DNA of 64,000 bases from Eggerthella sinensis (GTDB lineage Bacteria; Actinomycetota; Coriobacteriia; Coriobacteriales; Eggerthellaceae). The stretch covers positions 1-64,000 of the forward strand of contig NZ_PPTT01000014.1 in the NCBI RefSeq assembly GCF_003339815.1. The letters are read 5' to 3'. The position numbers were made by a program, and so were the translations under genes. Positions within the stretch are counted from its first letter, which is position 1; every line of letters begins with the position of its first letter. Positions 50,833 to 58,751 of the stretch are shown in pieces. A model generated the notes under the pieces. It had not been told where the DNA came from. It searched no databases and worked only from the letters and a program-made list of their open reading frames with translations.

Positions 50833-51759
50833 ATGAACCTTTCGCAGCTGTACTATTTCCGTAAACTAGCCGAACTGCAGCACTACGCCAAGGCGGCGAA
50901 GGAGCTCTACATCACCCAGCCTTCCCTGTCGAACGCCATCAGCTCGCTCGAGCAGGAATTGGGCGTCTCCCTGTTCCAGAAAACCGGTCGCAACATCCAC
51001 CTCACCAAGTACGGCAGCGAGTTCCTCATCTACGTGACGAAGGGCCTCGAGCAAATCGACAAGGGCATCGCCATCATGAAGAACTACGCCGGCACGAGCG
51101 ACGGCGGCAAGATCGACCTCGGCTGCATCATCACCGTGCAGACCGACTACATCCCCAAGCTGCTCAACGACTACAAGGCCCACACGGCCGGCGTGTCGTT
51201 CAACGTGCGCGAGGACACGTCCCAGCCCCTCGTGAAGGACCTGCTGAGCGGCTGCTACGACGTGGTGTTCTGCGCCCGCGGCGACGACGACCCCGACCTC
51301 ACGTACATCCCCGTGCTCACGCAGAAGGTGGTCGTGGCCATGAGCGCCGACTGCCCGCTCGTCGACAAGGCGTTCATCACGCCGGCCGACCTGCAGGAAC
51401 AGCACCTCATCACGTACGTGGACACCATCCCGCTCGGCCGCGCCATCAAGCGCATGCTCGACGACCGCGAGGTTGCCAACGTGGAGTACAGCTACCTCGA
51501 CGAGTCCATCCTGGCCGGCTTCGCGGCCAACGGCGTGGAGGCGGCCCTCATGCTGGACACGTTCTTCCTGCGCAGCGTAGACAACGTGGTCATCCGGCCG
51601 TTCTACCTGAGCCCGCTCGAGCGGCGCACGTGCTACCACCGCGTGTACATGGCCTACAGCACGAAGAACTACCACCCGTACTGCGTCGACCACTTCATCC
51701 AGTACGTCACGGACAACCGGGCGCTCGAGGCGGACCCGAACGCCCGCTACATCGACTGA
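50833..51759 (+). CDS. LysR-family transcriptional regulator (paralogue 1)
   Basis: A 308-residue LysR protein beginning MNLSQLYYFRKLAELQHYAKAAKEL; the helix-turn-helix is in YITQPSLSNAISSLEQELG. The effector domain follows. Its DNA-binding region is almost the same as that of the LysR at 52404-53333 (MNLSQLYYFKKLAELQHY...), so the two may bind related sites. GGGGGAG lies seven bases before the ATG. It follows the fix operon and precedes an unknown cysteine-rich protein by 30 bases, with which it may be co-transcribed. Confidence 0.9.
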   Translation: MNLSQLYYFRKLAELQHYAKAAKELYITQPSLSNAISSLEQELGVSLFQKTGRNIHLTKYGSEFLIYVTKGLEQIDKGIAIMKNYAGTSDGGKIDLGCIITVQTDYIPKLLNDYKAHTAGVSFNVREDTSQPLVKDLLSGCYDVVFCARGDDDPDLTYIPVLTQKVVVAMSADCPLVDKAFITPADLQEQHLITYVDTIPLGRAIKRMLDDREVANVEYSYLDESILAGFAANGVEAALMLDTFFLRSVDNVVIRPFYLSPLERRTCYHRVYMAYSTKNYHPYCVDHFIQYVTDNRALEADPNARYID

Positions 51760-51789
51760 CCCGACTCGCCCCTACCCCCGGAGGATCGC

Positions 51790-52374
51790 ATGGCGGATAC
51801 GAACAACACCCTGAGCCCCACCCGCACGCGCGCCACCTGGAAGCCCGGCGTGGCCGACGAGCCCGTGCCCTTCTACGGCTGCGCCGGCTGCGGCGCGGTG
51901 CTCATGGGCGTCGACGGCGGCGAAGGCCCGCGCTACGCAGGCGACGGGCGCCGTCCCACCATCGAGTTGCCCTACGCGCCCGCCCCCGATCCCGCCGCGT
52001 GCGACGAGGGAGCGCTCGAGCGCCTCGATGCGCTCGAGGCCCCCGCATGCGCCGAGCGCATCGAGATCACGTACGACGTGGTGGGCGGGTTCGACATGAA
52101 CGCGCTGCGCGTGTTCTGGAAAGTGCGCGAAGACGACTGCACGCCGCGCTGGTTCGCGCTCAAGACGTTCACGGGCATGCAGCTCAAGTACGTGCTGCCC
52201 GGCAAGCGCCAGCCCGTCGTGTTCGCCCTCGGCGACGAGGACGCCTACGCGTACTGCGACAAGAACCCCTGCGTCAGCTGCACGTTCCGCTGCAAGCGCG
52301 GCTTCGAGCTCTACGCCTACGTCGAGCAGCTAGGCCTCGTGGCCGTAGCCGTGCACCGAGAAGCCATCGGGTAG
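51790..52374 (+). CDS. Small protein of unknown function with a CxxC motif and a C-terminal cysteine cluster
   Basis: 194 residues, soluble, no signal peptide. Near the N-terminus is FYGCAGCGAVLMG (Cys31, Cys34), like a zinc-ribbon or rubredoxin knuckle. Near the C-terminus is a C-x4-C-x2-C-x3-C cluster (Cys156, Cys161, Cys164, Cys168 in AYCDKNPCVSCTFRCKRG). Six cysteines in two groups suggest metal binding (zinc or an iron centre). I do not recognise the family; desulfoferrodoxin was considered and does not fit its histidine pattern. GGAGGATCGC precedes the ATG. It sits between two LysR genes, 30 bases after the first, and may be its target. Confidence 0.75.
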   Translation: MADTNNTLSPTRTRATWKPGVADEPVPFYGCAGCGAVLMGVDGGEGPRYAGDGRRPTIELPYAPAPDPAACDEGALERLDALEAPACAERIEITYDVVGGFDMNALRVFWKVREDDCTPRWFALKTFTGMQLKYVLPGKRQPVVFALGDEDAYAYCDKNPCVSCTFRCKRGFELYAYVEQLGLVAVAVHREAIG

Positions 52375-52403
52375 AGAGCAGTGACGAAGCGCCCCGCGCT
52401 TCG

Positions 52404-53333
52404 TCACTGCTCTCCCTCGCTATCCAACCGGTATCCCAGGTCTACGCCGGCGGCGTCGAACTCTTGCACGAAGTCGATGAACGACTGCACGGCGGCGGTT
52501 TTGGCGTGCTTCTTGCTGTGCGCAAGATACACCCAGTAGAAATCGGGACGCACGCCCTCAAGGGGCACCGTCGTGATGTTCGAGAACAGCTTGAGGCCGA
52601 TGGAGTTCAGCATGAGCGCCGCGAGGCCCCCGTCTACCGACACGGTGGACGCCATGGTGATGTCGTCGTCGTAGAGAGCCTCGACGCCCTCGAGCGGGCT
52701 CTGCTCCAGCAAGCGCTGCACCTCCTCGCCGATGGGCGTGCCCCGGCGGTACGTGATGAGGCGCAGGCCGCGCAGCTCCTCGAGCGACACCGACGCGCGG
52801 TTGGCCAGCGGATGGTCCACGCGCACGCCCAGCTCGAGGCTGCGGTTGAGCACGGGAAGGTACTCGATGTCGGGCTCGTGATCGCGTCGTCCGCAGAACG
52901 ACACGTCGAGCGTCTCGTTGTGCAGGCTCTGCGTGAGGTAGTTCGTGAAGGCCTGGTACGTCTCGATGCGCACGTCGTCGCCGTAGCGCTCGTGGTAGGC
53001 CTTGAGCAGCGCGGGCAGGTAGTCGTCCTGCACGGTGAACGTCGTGCCCAGGTTGACGGTGCCGCCCATCTGCTGCTTGCGCCGCGCCATGACCTCGATG
53101 CCGTCGTCGAGGGCGCGCAGGCTGTCGCTCACGTAGCGGTGGAACTCCTTGCCGTCGGGCGTCAGCTTCACGCTGCGCCCGTCGCGGCAGAACAGCGCAA
53201 CGCCCAGCTCCTTCTCCAACGAGCTGATGGCGTCGGAGAGCGTCGGCTGGGCGATGTAGAGCTCTTTGGCAGCGCGTGTGTAGTGCTGCAGTTCGGCAAG
53301 CTTCTTGAAGTAGTAGAGCTGGGACAGGTTCAT
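52404..53333 (-). CDS. LysR-family transcriptional regulator (paralogue 2)
   Basis: A 309-residue LysR protein whose first 60 residues nearly repeat those of the regulator at 50833 (YIAQPTLSDAISSLEKELG in the recognition region), while the effector domains differ more. GGGGGAG lies before the ATG at 53333. It is on the minus strand, about 120 bases after the MFS gene, and may regulate that gene. The pair looks like a local duplication followed by divergence in ligand sensing (inference). Confidence 0.9.
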   Translation of the reverse strand: MNLSQLYYFKKLAELQHYTRAAKELYIAQPTLSDAISSLEKELGVALFCRDGRSVKLTPDGKEFHRYVSDSLRALDDGIEVMARRKQQMGGTVNLGTTFTVQDDYLPALLKAYHERYGDDVRIETYQAFTNYLTQSLHNETLDVSFCGRRDHEPDIEYLPVLNRSLELGVRVDHPLANRASVSLEELRGLRLITYRRGTPIGEEVQRLLEQSPLEGVEALYDDDITMASTVSVDGGLAALMLNSIGLKLFSNITTVPLEGVRPDFYWVYLAHSKKHAKTAAVQSFIDFVQEFDAAGVDLGYRLDSEGEQ

Positions 53334-53396
53334 ACCGATACTCCCCCACGATCTCGATCGGTTGACGACGACGCGCTACGCGACGTCTCAGCGAAG

Positions 53397-53418
53397 CGGG
53401 GGCCCAAGCGGGCCCCCG
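53397..53418 (-). terminator. Possible terminator of the MFS gene at 53457
   Basis: A 9 bp perfect stem CGGGGGCCC / GGGCCCCCG with a 4 base loop, 38 bases after the stop codon. No T-run follows on the minus strand, so the assignment is weak. Confidence 0.45.
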
Positions 53419-53456
53419 AATGAGAAGCAGAGCTGTTTAGCAGAGTATAGCCGAGC

Positions 53457-54725
53457 TTAGTCGGTCCACTGGCTGCGAAGCTTCTTCGCCTGAGCGAACG
53501 AGTACAGGCCCAGCAGCAGCACGGCCACGATCATGATAAGGCCGGCGATGAACACTGCGTTGAAGCCGAAGCCCGAGCTGATCCAAGCCCAGAACATGGA
53601 GGCGAACGCGGCGATCAGGTTGAACACGGTCGAGATGCGGGAGTAGATGATGGCGTTGTCGCGCAGACCGAACACCTGCTTGACCACGATGGGCACGAGC
53701 ACGACGGCCGTGGCGTAGAAGGCGCCGAACACGAACGCGCCCACGTACATCATGATCTCGGAGGCCGAGCCGAACCAGCACAGCAGCACGCCGCCCACCC
53801 CGCAGACGAACGCGAAGATGAGCGCGCCCTTGGCGTTCTTGTCGGCGGCGGCGCCGAGCACGATCTTGAAGATAGCCTGGCCCACCATCATGACGGTGAC
53901 CATGATGCCGCCCACGACGAGCACGTCGAACGCAGCGCCCGTGAGGGACTTCGTGTAGGTGGGGAACTGCTGCGCGATGAGCACGGCCACGTTGATGATG
54001 CCGGCGAACAGGCACAGCGCGTAGAACACGGGCATCTTCATGGCAGCGCCCGCGGAGATGCCGGTGGGCTTCGCCGGCTCGGCGCCTGCGGCCACGGCCT
54101 TCGCGCCGTAGGGAGCAAGCCCCACGTCGGACGGGTGGCTGCGGATGCAGAACAGCGTGAACGGAATGGACGTGACGAGCGCGATGATGCCCCAGATCAG
54201 GTAAATCGTGTGGTAATCCATGCCGCCGGAGCGCAGCGCCGTGAACACGGCGGACCACACCGCGCCGCCGATGCCCGTGAACGCCATGCACAGGCCGATG
54301 AAGAAGCCGGCGCGCTCGGCGAACCAACGGTTGATGAGCTGCGGAATGGCGAGCCACAGGATGGATATCTCGCCGAGGCCCAGCAGGACGGCGGCGACGT
54401 AGAACATGATGATGTTGTACGAGAAGCTCATGAGGATGAACGCCCCGCCCACCAGACACGCCGAAATGGTGAGGATGATGCGGATGTCCATGGACTGGAT
54501 GAGCTTGCCGGCGAAGGGCGAAGCCACGGTCATCGTCAGGTACATGACGGTGACGTACATGGCGAACGCGGTGATCTCGACGCCCAGACCCTCGGCGACG
54601 ACCGGCTGGAACAGGCCCCACGTGGAAAAGCACAGGGCCGAGCACCCGAAGGTGATCATGATGCCCGTGAGAACGACGAGCATGTGGCGCACGCTCATCT
54701 TCTCTTTCTTAGCTGCGGTACTCAA
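53457..54725 (-). CDS. MFS transporter (OxlT-like)
   Basis: A 422-residue major facilitator with 12 predicted helices. It begins MSTAAKKEKMSVRHMLVVLTGIM; features include STWGLFQPVVAEGLGV, SPFAGKLIQSMDIR and INRWFAERAGFFIGLCMAFTGIGGA, as in the oxalate:formate antiporter group of organic-acid carriers. The start is a TTG at 54725, decided by AGGAGG six bases upstream. It stands between a LysR gene and an acyl-CoA dehydrogenase and may carry the acid used by the latter (inference). Confidence 0.88.
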   Translation of the reverse strand: MSTAAKKEKMSVRHMLVVLTGIMITFGCSALCFSTWGLFQPVVAEGLGVEITAFAMYVTVMYLTMTVASPFAGKLIQSMDIRIILTISACLVGGAFILMSFSYNIIMFYVAAVLLGLGEISILWLAIPQLINRWFAERAGFFIGLCMAFTGIGGAVWSAVFTALRSGGMDYHTIYLIWGIIALVTSIPFTLFCIRSHPSDVGLAPYGAKAVAAGAEPAKPTGISAGAAMKMPVFYALCLFAGIINVAVLIAQQFPTYTKSLTGAAFDVLVVGGIMVTVMMVGQAIFKIVLGAAADKNAKGALIFAFVCGVGGVLLCWFGSASEIMMYVGAFVFGAFYATAVVLVPIVVKQVFGLRDNAIIYSRISTVFNLIAAFASMFWAWISSGFGFNAVFIAGLIMIVAVLLLGLYSFAQAKKLRSQWTD

Positions 54726-55092
54726 TTTGTCCTCCTAATTTCTCCGTCGTCCCCCTTCGTGGTATTGAGCGCACACGGAGGGGAACGGCACCCCTGAACA
54801 CTTTCTGCTGACAGCAGGCTCTCTAGCTGACATTATTCCGTGCGGCTCGACAAGGGAGAATGGTCATAACCTCAGAACTGACCGAGAAACAGCGGGTACA
54901 ATGGATAATATTGAAGAATTGAGTAACAATTTGCCGGACTCATGCGGGTCGCTGCCCGACAGATTCGCCCTCCTGCCGAACGTCCGTATCCCAAAGCATC
55001 AAAAAGGGGTGCCCGTCGCTCGTGGCGGCGGGCACCCCTTCGACATCCGGGCGTACCGGCGTCCGGACATCCTGGTGTCGCGCGATGCGGCG
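54726..55092. other. 367 base gap with an MFS promoter region and a terminator
   Basis: The half near 54725 is the MFS promoter region; no strong boxes are seen, although GGGAGAATGG at 54853-54862 partly resembles the 7790/11790 element. The far end is the terminator of the next gene (55001-55040). No reading frame with a ribosome binding site is seen. Confidence 0.5.
55001..55040 (-). terminator. Terminator of the acyl-CoA dehydrogenase gene at 55093
   Basis: A 12 bp stem AAGGGGTGCCCG / CGGGCACCCCTT; on the minus strand it is followed by a run of T residues. It lies about 50 bases after the stop. Confidence 0.88.
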
Positions 55093-56241
55093 TCAGTACT
55101 TCTCCATGATGAGCGGCGAGGCGATGTACACCATGATCTGGTCGGTGCCCTCCGCAATCTGGTTTCCGCGGCAGTCCTGCCACAGCTGGCTCACGCGGGC
55201 CCCTTCGGTGTAGCCCATGCCGCCGAGGATCTGCATGGCGCTCGAGGCCACCTCGGTGGCGGCGTTCGGCACGTAGCGCTTCATGAGCGCGACGGACAGG
55301 CGCTCGTCGGGGGCGCCCTTGTCCACGTCGATGGCGGCGCGATACAGCATGGAGCGCATGTTGTAGATGCTCACCTCCATGTCCGTCAGCATCTGCTCGA
55401 TCTGCTGGAAGCGGCCGATCTGCACGCCGAAGGCCTTGCGGTCGCGCGCGTGGCGCACCGCATCCTCCATGGCCGCGCGCGCCATGCCGAGCGACGAGGC
55501 GCACGTGAACACGCGCCCGAACTCGAGCAGGCGGAACAGCTGGCGGAAGCCCTCCTGCCGCCCGTTGAGGCGGTACGACGGCGACAGCTCCACGTTGTCG
55601 AACAGCAGCGTGGCGAACGGCAGCATGGACTGCCCGATCTTGTTGATGGGATACGCGCTCACGCCCTTGAGGTTGCGCGGCAGGAGCCAGAACGTCATGG
55701 GCGGGTACTTGCCCGGCGTCTCGGCGTCGCGGTCGATGGCGGCCACCATGATATAGGGCGCGTACTCGCCGTTGTTCACGTACGTCTTGTGACCGTTCAG
55801 TATAAGGTGCTCGTCGATGGTGCGCGTGTACGTCTGCATGTTCATGGCGTCCGAGCCGGCCTCGGGCTCGGAGATGGCGAGCGCGAACAGCAAACGCCCC
55901 GTCTCGCGGTAGTCCTTCAGCACGTCGGCGAACTCGCCCGCCCCGGCGAACTGGCGCACGATGGACAGGTTGAACAGGTCGTTCTGGAACGGCAGCGTGG
56001 CGCCGGCGCAGCGGGACAACTCCTCGATGATGAGCGCCTGCGAGCACAGGCTGAACGTGCCGTCGCCGTCCTCGAGCTCTTCCAGCCCGAAGTACAGATC
56101 GACGAACCCCTTGACCACCTCGTCGGGCAGACCCTGGTCGCGACGCCATTGATGCACGTGCTCGGGCGTGAACGTCTCCTCGCCGAACGCGCGGAACGTC
56201 TCGACGAGCTTGCGTTGCGTATCAGTCAGTTCGAAATCCAC
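55093..56241 (-). CDS. Acyl-CoA dehydrogenase
   Basis: A 382-residue acyl-CoA dehydrogenase. It starts at a GTG (MDFELTDTQRKLVETF), with AAGGAAAGAAGG upstream; no ATG fits. Visible blocks are ALAISEPEAGSDAMN, ARDRKAFGVQIGRFQQIEQ and the end RGNQIAEGTDQIMVY, where a glutamate sits at the usual catalytic position. It diverges from a family III CoA-transferase gene with a shared 351 base A/T-rich region, and the two likely act on the same CoA ester (inference). Confidence 0.9.
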   Translation of the reverse strand: MDFELTDTQRKLVETFRAFGEETFTPEHVHQWRRDQGLPDEVVKGFVDLYFGLEELEDGDGTFSLCSQALIIEELSRCAGATLPFQNDLFNLSIVRQFAGAGEFADVLKDYRETGRLLFALAISEPEAGSDAMNMQTYTRTIDEHLILNGHKTYVNNGEYAPYIMVAAIDRDAETPGKYPPMTFWLLPRNLKGVSAYPINKIGQSMLPFATLLFDNVELSPSYRLNGRQEGFRQLFRLLEFGRVFTCASSLGMARAAMEDAVRHARDRKAFGVQIGRFQQIEQMLTDMEVSIYNMRSMLYRAAIDVDKGAPDERLSVALMKRYVPNAATEVASSAMQILGGMGYTEGARVSQLWQDCRGNQIAEGTDQIMVYIASPLIMEKY

Positions 56242-56592
56242 GGGGGACCTTCTTTCCTTCAAAACGTCGCCGGGATGCGGGCGGCTCCCGCATGCACCCG
56301 GCAACGCTGCAAGCTGGGATTACTTGTTACCAGTATACTGAGACTGGGCGTGCGCATCACCCCCAAATTGGTTGAATTACCCAAAAGGATGGACGAATTA
56401 CCCCTTTTAGTCCCCTTGACATCCGTATATGGCCAACAAAACAGGGAACCTGTGAGTTAAACACTCGCAACCTGCTAAAAAACTACGGTGACCATCAAGT
56501 ATAAACAATTGTCCATAGCAACAAAACCGAGAACATGTGAGCATATCCCCAGGAGGAAAACAACAACTTGTCAAGGAAAGGAGAACCGTCGT
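56242..56592. promoter_or_regulatory. 351 base divergent region with two GAATTACCC repeats 21 bp apart
   Basis: A/T-rich. GAATTACCC occurs at 56374-56382 and 56395-56403, exactly two helical turns apart, followed by CTTGACATCC (possible -35 box TTGACA, 56415-56421). This arrangement suits an activator binding next to the promoter of the CoA-transferase gene. No coding sequence is evident. Confidence 0.45.
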
Positions 56593-57903
56593 ATGTCAGT
56601 GACAGAGAAACTGAACGGGTATGGTCCTCTGAACGGCGTCAAAGTCGTCGAGCTGTGCGAATGGGTGGCGGCACCTGCGACGGTGCGCGTTTTGTCCGAG
56701 ATGGGAGCCGAGATCATCAAGGTCGAGCCCCTGCACGGCGATGCACAGCGCACGCAGGGCCCCGGGTTCGGATGCGAGCAGACCGACCGCGAGGACCCCA
56801 CCATCGACCTGAACAACACGAACAAGAACTGGCTGTCGCTCAACCTGAAGACCGAAGAGGGCTCCAAGGTCATGCACCAGCTGCTGGCCACCGCCGACGT
56901 GTTCGTGAACAACCTGCGCGATAAGGCGCTCGTGAAGCTCGGTCTGGACTACGCCACGCTCAAGGAGAAGTACCCGACCCTCATCTGGGCGCAGATGCGC
57001 GGCTACGGCGAGTTCGGCCCCGAGCGCGACACCCCCGGCTTCGACGCGGTGTGCTGGGCGGCGCGCGGCGGCGTGGCGAACGTGTTCCGCGAGGACGGCC
57101 AGTCCCCCGCCATCCCGCCTCAGGCGTTCGGCGACTACAACGCGGCGTCCATCCTTTCCGGCGGCATCCTGGCCGCGCTGTTCAACCGCACCCGCACGGG
57201 CAAGGGCGAGAAGGTCACCTGCAACCTGTACGGCGCAGCCATCTGGGGCGGCAACATCGGCGTCATGGCCACGCAGTTCGGCGCTCCGTACCCGAAGTCG
57301 CGCAAGCACGTGCCCAACCCGTTCAACAACACGTACCGCACGAAGGACGAGAAGTGGATGCTCATCTGCATGCCGCAGTACGACAAGTATTACAACATGA
57401 TGATGGAGATCACGGGCAACGAAGAGCACAAGGATCAGCCCGACACCTGCAACCTGCCGGCACTCAAGAAGTCCGAGAAGCAGCCTGAGGTCATCAGCTG
57501 GCTCGAGGCCGCCTTCGCCACCAAGACGTTCGAGGAGTGGGACGAGATCCTGCGCGAGCACGAGGTGCCCCACCAGAAGTGCTTCCGCTACACCGACATC
57601 ATCAAGGACGAAGAGGCGTACGCCAACGACTCCCTGCGCTGGGTGGAGTACGAGGAGTTCGGTAAGAAGGCCATCCCCATGTCGCCGTTGCGCTTCGACG
57701 ACTACGGCGATCCGCCGATCATCCTGTCCAAGCCCGTCGGCTACCACACGGCCGAGTTCCTCAAGGACCTGGGCTACAGCGACGAGGAAATCGCCGCCAT
57801 GGAGGAGAAGGACGCCATCAAGTGCTGGCACGGCGACGAAGTGCCCGACGTCATCTTCAAGTCCGAGCGTCAGCTCGCCGGCGAGGCCCCCTGCAACTGG
57901 TAG
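56593..57903 (+). CDS. Family III CoA-transferase (CaiB/BaiF type)
   Basis: A 436-residue family III CoA-transferase, the third in the window. It begins MSVTEKLNGYGPLNGVKVVELCEW; further features are DVFVNNLRDKALVKLGLDY, MRGYGEFGPERDTPGFDAV and PPQAFGDYNAAS with the catalytic aspartate. It is about 30-40 residues longer than the other two, mostly in the C-terminal half (acidic helix EEIAAMEEKDAIKCWHG). AAAGGAGAACC precedes the ATG at 56593. It is divergent from an acyl-CoA dehydrogenase gene and ends in a strong terminator. Confidence 0.91.
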   Translation: MSVTEKLNGYGPLNGVKVVELCEWVAAPATVRVLSEMGAEIIKVEPLHGDAQRTQGPGFGCEQTDREDPTIDLNNTNKNWLSLNLKTEEGSKVMHQLLATADVFVNNLRDKALVKLGLDYATLKEKYPTLIWAQMRGYGEFGPERDTPGFDAVCWAARGGVANVFREDGQSPAIPPQAFGDYNAASILSGGILAALFNRTRTGKGEKVTCNLYGAAIWGGNIGVMATQFGAPYPKSRKHVPNPFNNTYRTKDEKWMLICMPQYDKYYNMMMEITGNEEHKDQPDTCNLPALKKSEKQPEVISWLEAAFATKTFEEWDEILREHEVPHQKCFRYTDIIKDEEAYANDSLRWVEYEEFGKKAIPMSPLRFDDYGDPPIILSKPVGYHTAEFLKDLGYSDEEIAAMEEKDAIKCWHGDEVPDVIFKSERQLAGEAPCNW

Positions 57904-57926
57904 GCCGAACCGAATCCGCACGAACG

Positions 57927-57957
57927 AAAGGAGGGAGCCGCGGCTCCCTCCTTTTTT
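57927..57957 (+). terminator. Terminator of the CoA-transferase gene
   Basis: A 22 base self-complementary stem centred on GC (GGAGGGAGCC / GGCTCCCTCC) followed by TTTTTT on the plus strand, about 25 bases after the stop. Confidence 0.92.
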
Positions 57958-57966
57958 GCTGGTCCG

Positions 57967-57996
57967 GTACGGATGTTTCACGTGAAACATCCGTAC
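57967..57996. other. parS: parS-type ParB binding site (perfect 30 bp palindrome)
   Basis: The 16-mer TGTTTCACGTGAAACA at 57974-57989 is the bacterial parS consensus without a mismatch. It is embedded in a longer perfect palindrome (GTACGGATGTTTCAC and its complement). It lies in the short gap between the CoA-transferase terminator and a convergent gene, outside any coding region. It should bind the chromosomal ParB protein and, if so, suggests this window lies in the origin-proximal part of the chromosome. Confidence 0.88.
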
Positions 57997-58016
57997 GCTT
58001 TCCGCAGATGTCGAAC

Positions 58017-58631
58017 CTAGGCCAGCTTCCCCGCCAGCTCCACCATGTCGCGTCCCAGCTGACGCGCGAACGAGAAGGCCACGGCGTCGTCCTGCACGCG
58101 GCGCCACTGCACGCGCCCCGTCTCGTCGAAGCCGGCGAACTGGCAGGCCGCCACGCCGTTTGCGAGCACCGGGCCCGCCGGGCGCGGATGCACGACCAGC
58201 ATCTCGTGCGCGGCGAAGAAGCGGTCCATCACCCCGAGGGCCTCCTCGGCCCCGCAGTCCCCCAGCCCCGACGACGTCACCATGCCGCCCACCTTGCCCT
58301 TGAGCGCGTTCTCCACCATGTGGAGCGGGCGGGTGCGATCGATGAACGTCTTCGTGCGCGCCGTGACGTTGGCGAAGTAGTCGGGCGAGCCCAGGATGAT
58401 GCCGTCGGCCGCCTTCATCTGCTCCACGAGGCCGTCCATGTCGTCGTGCAGCGTGCAGCACGGCTTCGCCAAACAGGCGTTGCAACCGATGCAGTAGCCG
58501 ATGTCGAGCTGCGAGAGCTCCACAAGCGACGTGTTCGCCCCGAGCGCCGCCGCCTCGTCGAGCGCGGCCTGCAGCAGGGCCGCCGTGCCCTTGCCCGCCC
58601 GATGGCTTCCGTTGATGGCCAGTATGCGCAT
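58017..58631 (-). CDS. NAD(P)H-dependent FMN reductase-like flavoprotein with cysteine motif
   Basis: A 204-residue flavodoxin-fold protein. It begins MRILAINGSHRAGKGTAALL, whose GSHR segment is the FMN phosphate loop; SPDYFANVTARTKTFIDR matches the family. Between them is CIGCNACLAKPCC (about residues 47-59), the cysteine motif of iron-sulfur flavoproteins. It may pass electrons between FMN and an Fe-S cluster or a small molecule. It is on the minus strand and about 120 bases after a crotonase gene; a hairpin lies between them. Confidence 0.85.
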   Translation of the reverse strand: MRILAINGSHRAGKGTAALLQAALDEAAALGANTSLVELSQLDIGYCIGCNACLAKPCCTLHDDMDGLVEQMKAADGIILGSPDYFANVTARTKTFIDRTRPLHMVENALKGKVGGMVTSSGLGDCGAEEALGVMDRFFAAHEMLVVHPRPAGPVLANGVAACQFAGFDETGRVQWRRVQDDAVAFSFARQLGRDMVELAGKLA

Positions 58632-58694
58632 GTCTCGTCCCTTCTCTCGGCCGATCCGCCCGCGCCGCCGCGCCCCCGCGCGCCGAAACGCGAA

Positions 58695-58726
58695 ACGCCC
58701 CCGACCGCTGAGCGGGCCGGGGGCGT
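58695..58726 (-). terminator. Possible terminator of the crotonase gene at 58752
   Basis: Stem ACGCCCCCG / CGGGGGCGT with a 14 base loop, 25 bases after the stop; only a weak T stretch follows on the minus strand. Confidence 0.55.
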
Positions 58727-58751
58727 CGAGGCGCAGGTGCAGATCGGCGCC

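Noticed and set aside
51790-52374. Desulfoferrodoxin (superoxide reductase)
   Set aside because: The N-terminal CxxC is suggestive, but the histidine-rich active-site pattern and the Cys ligand context of superoxide reductase are not visible.
57967-57996. Terminator for the flanking convergent genes
   Set aside because: The palindrome matches parS exactly, lacks a T-run, and a proper terminator already lies at 57927-57957.
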